This document shows positions 12,695-15,808 of a stretch of 15,808 nucleotides of DNA, in pieces. Below the pieces are notes generated by a model that was given only the letters and a program-made list of their open reading frames with translations, ran no database searches and was not told the origin of the DNA. This DNA is from JBLFWJ01 sp047611425 (GTDB lineage Bacteria > Bacteroidota > Bacteroidia > UBA10329), in contig JBLFWJ010000071.1 in assembly GCA_047611425.1 (NCBI GenBank), positions 1-15,808 on the forward strand. The letters are read 5' to 3'. The translations under genes were made by a program, and so were the position numbers. Every line of letters starts with the position of its first letter. The first letter of the stretch is position 1.

Positions 12695-15600
12695 GTTTCA
12701 GAATCGCCATTATCATCCTTGCCATACTTCCTTTTGGAAGTTTGGCCCAACCCGTTTACAACTTGGTTGGCAACTTGGAGGTGGACGATTGCGAAGGCTA
12801 CTTTGAAGATAGTGACAACGCTTTAGATGGCGAAAGCTATACGCACAACGAAAATTATGTATTCACCATCTGCGTGCCATCTGCGGAATACATAGAAATG
12901 ATTTTTCTGGATTTTGAAACGGAGATATATGACGTGCTAACCATCTATGATGGACCGGATACGCTTTCTCCTGTAATAGGAGAGTTTTCAGGCGCGAATG
13001 TGACGATACCAACAATTACAAGTTCTGGAATCTGCCTTACCTTCCATTGGATTACTGATCCAAGCGTTGCTGGCGAAGGATGGAACGCCTTTTGGCATGC
13101 CGAGATTGTAGAGCCCATCCCGCCCACTGTTGTGTTCAACCCAACTTCCCCAACGTGCAGCACCAATGTGGTTCAAATGATTTTCGATACTCCAATCGAT
13201 TGCGATTCAGTTTATCCGGGTGCGGTTATCGTTTCGGGTGAAGTGAATCAAACAGTAACAAACGTGACAGCCATTGATTGCATTGGCGGAGACGCTACAA
13301 CCTTCGACCTTACGCTCGCTCCCGGTTTAAACGAAAGCGGTAGTTATCACCTCGATTACACCTATCACTACACCGATGAATGCGACAATCAATTCGAACT
13401 GGATGTAGACGGGGATTTTACCGTTACGGATTGTCCGTTGGATGTAGACCTCTTTTTAGATGATAACGTAATCTGCCAAGGAGAATGCACGGATATATGG
13501 GCAGAAGTAACCGGTGGTGACCCGAATACATATTATTACAATTGGAGTCCGGCACTTCCGGGATCCGAAGGACCACACCAAGTTTGCCCTGTGATAACTC
13601 AGGTTTATACTCTGACCGTTGGAGACGCTGCTGGATCTACCCCTTCAACAGAATCCATTACGTTAACTATTCTTCCTCCTCCAACCCTCGACCCACAACC
13701 CACATTTTGTGAGCAAGATCCTCCTATACAATTGACCGCAAATCCATCTGGAGGAGAATGGATCGGAACGCACATAAACGAGGACGATGGCTTGTTTCAT
13801 CCCGATTCGGGAAACGGAATGCCATGGGTTTTTTATGAATCGCCACAAGGTTGTGTTGATTCAATTCAAATTACAATCGAGGACATCTGGGCTGGAAATG
13901 ACCAAGCTTCTTGCCTGGGCGCCCCGGCATTCATGTTAGTTGGATTCGAACCAATTGGAGGCCTTTGGTCTGGAACAAACGTTACCTCCGCTGGTCTGTT
14001 CACGCCTTCCACTTTGGGCACGTTTACGCTTACATACACGGCTCCGGGTGGTTGTACCGATGAAATAAACGTTACGGTTGGTCCAATTGTATTTCAACCT
14101 CAGGCACCTGTTTGCCAATCTGCCGATCCATTCGATTTAGTTGCCTCACCATTTGGTGGCACTTGGTCAGGTAACGGAATCACTGACGAGTATTTAGGCA
14201 CTTTTGATCCAGATGAGGCTGGTGGCGGCATTCATCAAATCACGTACACAATTAACGGCTGCTCAGAAATAATCAATATTGATATCATTGCCATTGATGC
14301 CTATTGGAATTTTTCAGCCTGTCCTTCCGAGGATCCTTTTCAACTAACAGCCGGGCCAGCGGGTGGTGTATGGTCTGGGCTCGGAGTTAGCCCTACTGGA
14401 CTTTACAGTCCTGGCCTTTTACCAGACTTAACCGATGATACTTTGACATATTCTGTCAACGGCTGCTCTGATGAACGAATTGCTTATATCCGAATCACGG
14501 AGATTCTCATTCCTCAGCTTGACTTCTGTTCTTATGATGATGAGTTGACGTTAAATTGGCCAAACACCAATCGCTATCCGGGAGGTGGAACTTGGGCTGG
14601 CCCAGGTACGGACGATATTGACGCAGGACACTTTACACCTGGAGTTGCTGGGCCCGGTAATCATTGGATTTTCTATGAAGCCAATACGTGTGTAGACAGC
14701 ATGCTCATGATTGTTCATGAAAACCTGATGGAAGACACTACAATTTGTGAAGCAGCCTCTGCGTTTATTCTTCCTGTTAATCCGACAGGTGGTCAGTGGC
14801 TTGGAAATGGAATCGTGGATGAGAATACGGGCATGTTCGATCCGGCTGTTTCTGGTATCGGAATTCATTGGGTTTATTATCAGTCCCTCGCTGGTTGCTG
14901 GGATTCGCTTTCAGTTGATGTGTATCAATTGGAACAAGCTGAATTCACTGGGCTTGAATCCAGCTATTGTTTTGCAAACCTTTTAGATACCCTGTTAGGC
15001 ATTCCCTTAGGGGGCACCTTCAATGGACCTGGAATGACAGATTCCATTTTCAACCCTATGCTTGCAGGACCAGGACTTCATCAAATTGAATACTCCCACG
15101 GAATTGGCCAATGTGAGGTAACAACAACTGAATTCGTCAGTATTTCAGAGCCCATTGTTGTGATTCCGGGGGTGTCACAACACATTTGTCCAAATGACCC
15201 AGCGACTGTTGAAGTACTAGCCTCAGGTGGCAACGGGTTTAATTTTACATACGAATGGAATCCAAATGTGACTTGGTTAAATCAAACTGAAGTTTATCCC
15301 GAGGAAACGACCACCTACCAAATAATAACTTGGGATGGCTGCTCGGAGCCTGATACATCAGAAGTCGAGGTCGTTGTAGAGCCAGATATTTCCCTTTCAG
15401 TTACTACCAGTGAACCTCAGTGCCAAGGCGCCATTGGGAATGCTTCTATAATTGTTGGTCCAGGGTCCAACTATAATATTGTTTGGTCTACAGACCCACC
15501 TACAAACGGGCCATCCATTATTGCTCCAGTTGCTAGAACCTATCAAGTCACCATAACTGACGCTGTTTTCGGATGCGAAAAAGACACAGCCGTTTTTATT

Positions 15601-15808
15601 CCATCTGAGCAAAACGTTACGGCCTACTTTACTCAAAACCCGAATGTTGGATGTCTTGGAGAATCTGATCCAACGGCTGAATTTCTTGATTTGACTGAAG
15701 GTGGTGTAACCGGAACTTGGGATTTTGGTGATGGCACGACAGAATCATATCAATTTGGGGTCTACCCTACTCACACCTACCCTGATACTGGCCATTATTT
15801 GGTTGTAC
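12691..15808 (+). CDS. Giant secreted multidomain protein (CUB-like, Ig-like repeats, PKD), operon gene 6, 3' end outside window
   Basis: Starts with GTG at 12691, overlapping the previous stop as GTGA; 1039 codons are visible without a stop. The start is supported by a signal peptide right after it (SFRIAIIILAILPFGSLAQ). Domain order: CUB-like domain ~30-140 (YDVLTIYDGPD, then ITSSGICLTFHW and GWNAFWHAE); two Ig-like segments ~141-325, Cys-rich; seven tandem repeats ~326-820; another Ig-like segment ~825-905 with TTTYQIITWDGC; and at the end a PKD domain from ~977 (GTWDFGDGTTES, HTYPDTGHY). Bacteroidota proteins of this design usually end in a 'gliding motility-associated' (type B) T9SS sorting domain, which would lie beyond the window. 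Likely a long surface fibre or adhesin. It is the largest product of the operon. Confidence 0.88.
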   Translation, partial: MSFRIAIIILAILPFGSLAQPVYNLVGNLEVDDCEGYFEDSDNALDGESYTHNENYVFTICVPSAEYIEMIFLDFETEIYDVLTIYDGPDTLSPVIGEFSGANVTIPTITSSGICLTFHWITDPSVAGEGWNAFWHAEIVEPIPPTVVFNPTSPTCSTNVVQMIFDTPIDCDSVYPGAVIVSGEVNQTVTNVTAIDCIGGDATTFDLTLAPGLNESGSYHLDYTYHYTDECDNQFELDVDGDFTVTDCPLDVDLFLDDNVICQGECTDIWAEVTGGDPNTYYYNWSPALPGSEGPHQVCPVITQVYTLTVGDAAGSTPSTESITLTILPPPTLDPQPTFCEQDPPIQLTANPSGGEWIGTHINEDDGLFHPDSGNGMPWVFYESPQGCVDSIQITIEDIWAGNDQASCLGAPAFMLVGFEPIGGLWSGTNVTSAGLFTPSTLGTFTLTYTAPGGCTDEINVTVGPIVFQPQAPVCQSADPFDLVASPFGGTWSGNGITDEYLGTFDPDEAGGGIHQITYTINGCSEIINIDIIAIDAYWNFSACPSEDPFQLTAGPAGGVWSGLGVSPTGLYSPGLLPDLTDDTLTYSVNGCSDERIAYIRITEILIPQLDFCSYDDELTLNWPNTNRYPGGGTWAGPGTDDIDAGHFTPGVAGPGNHWIFYEANTCVDSMLMIVHENLMEDTTICEAASAFILPVNPTGGQWLGNGIVDENTGMFDPAVSGIGIHWVYYQSLAGCWDSLSVDVYQLEQAEFTGLESSYCFANLLDTLLGIPLGGTFNGPGMTDSIFNPMLAGPGLHQIEYSHGIGQCEVTTTEFVSISEPIVVIPGVSQHICPNDPATVEVLASGGNGFNFTYEWNPNVTWLNQTEVYPEETTTYQIITWDGCSEPDTSEVEVVVEPDISLSVTTSEPQCQGAIGNASIIVGPGSNYNIVWSTDPPTNGPSIIAPVARTYQVTITDAVFGCEKDTAVFIPSEQNVTAYFTQNPNVGCLGESDPTAEFLDLTEGGVTGTWDFGDGTTESYQFGVYPTHTYPDTGHYLVV
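13666..15150 (+). repeat. Seven tandem ~70-residue repeats, each with one Cys pair
   Basis: In-frame repeats of the giant protein with the core GG-x-W-x-G-x-G, then G-x-F-x-P, then an aromatic-rich strand (h-x-Y-x), then C-x-D/E. The first cysteine of each repeat is at residue 340, 408, 475, 544, 613, 686 and 760, spacing 67-74. Each repeat has exactly two cysteines, the second just after the aromatic strand. The DNA has diverged, so the repeats are old. Confidence 0.88.

Noticed and set aside
14747..14986. Short ORFs on both strands inside 12695-15808
   Set aside because: They are shadows of the giant open frame that starts at 12691 and leaves the window; only that frame shows domains and a signal peptide.

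Overview
The window looks like chromosome from a free-living, probably marine or aquatic, member of the Bacteroidota (Flavobacteriia/Cryomorphaceae-like). Support for this: several proteins with type IX secretion (T9SS) C-terminal sorting domains, an 'NLVPNGSFE...CP' Bacteroidota domain, a RprX/RprY-like two-component pair, many lipoproteins with a K-acidic stretch after the lipobox cysteine, Ig-like/PKD surface repeats, AT-rich DNA, and start sites with little or no Shine-Dalgarno sequence. The phylum is well supported; anything finer is a guess.

Layout. 1-217: the 3' end of an HI0933/YhiN-type flavoprotein. 218-481: a non-coding convergent gap holding a phased tandem repeat (six 21-bp units) and a near-perfect palindrome. 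482-1567 (minus): a T9SS-secreted protein gene, preceded by a decapitated T9SS sorting domain. 1568-2295: a RAYT (REP-associated, IS200-like) transposase element flanked by inverted REP-like double hairpins whose stems covary; its transposase gene is frameshifted near the N-terminus. 2296-2831: no gene, with a degenerate heptamer array and a degenerate ~127-bp duplication. 2832-3785: a conserved-looking Bacteroidota hypothetical. 3831-5794: a sensor kinase and OmpR-type regulator, translationally coupled. 5787-6398 (minus): a LysE-type exporter, overlapping the regulator tail to tail. 6486-7658 (minus): a secreted M28 metallopeptidase with a T9SS domain. 7816-8556: an exported alpha/beta hydrolase-like protein.

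8612-15808 (plus) is the most interesting part: six genes with overlaps of 4-23 bp or a 1-bp gap, all encoding exported products. In order: two lipoproteins carrying a repeated R-E-P-x-x-x-E helical motif reminiscent of DUF1549, a Tat-exported DUF1501-like (alkaline phosphatase/sulfatase superfamily) protein, a lipoprotein with a CX4CH haem-like motif, a small beta-rich lipoprotein, and a giant secreted protein (runs off the window) with a CUB-like domain, seven cysteine-paired ~70-residue repeats and a PKD domain. DUF1501 genes commonly sit beside DUF1549/DUF1553 or DUF1800 partners in Planctomycetes and Bacteroidota; here the partner seems reduced and split, and is coupled to a haem-like lipoprotein and a large adhesin-like protein. 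I infer a cell-surface complex; its substrate is unknown.
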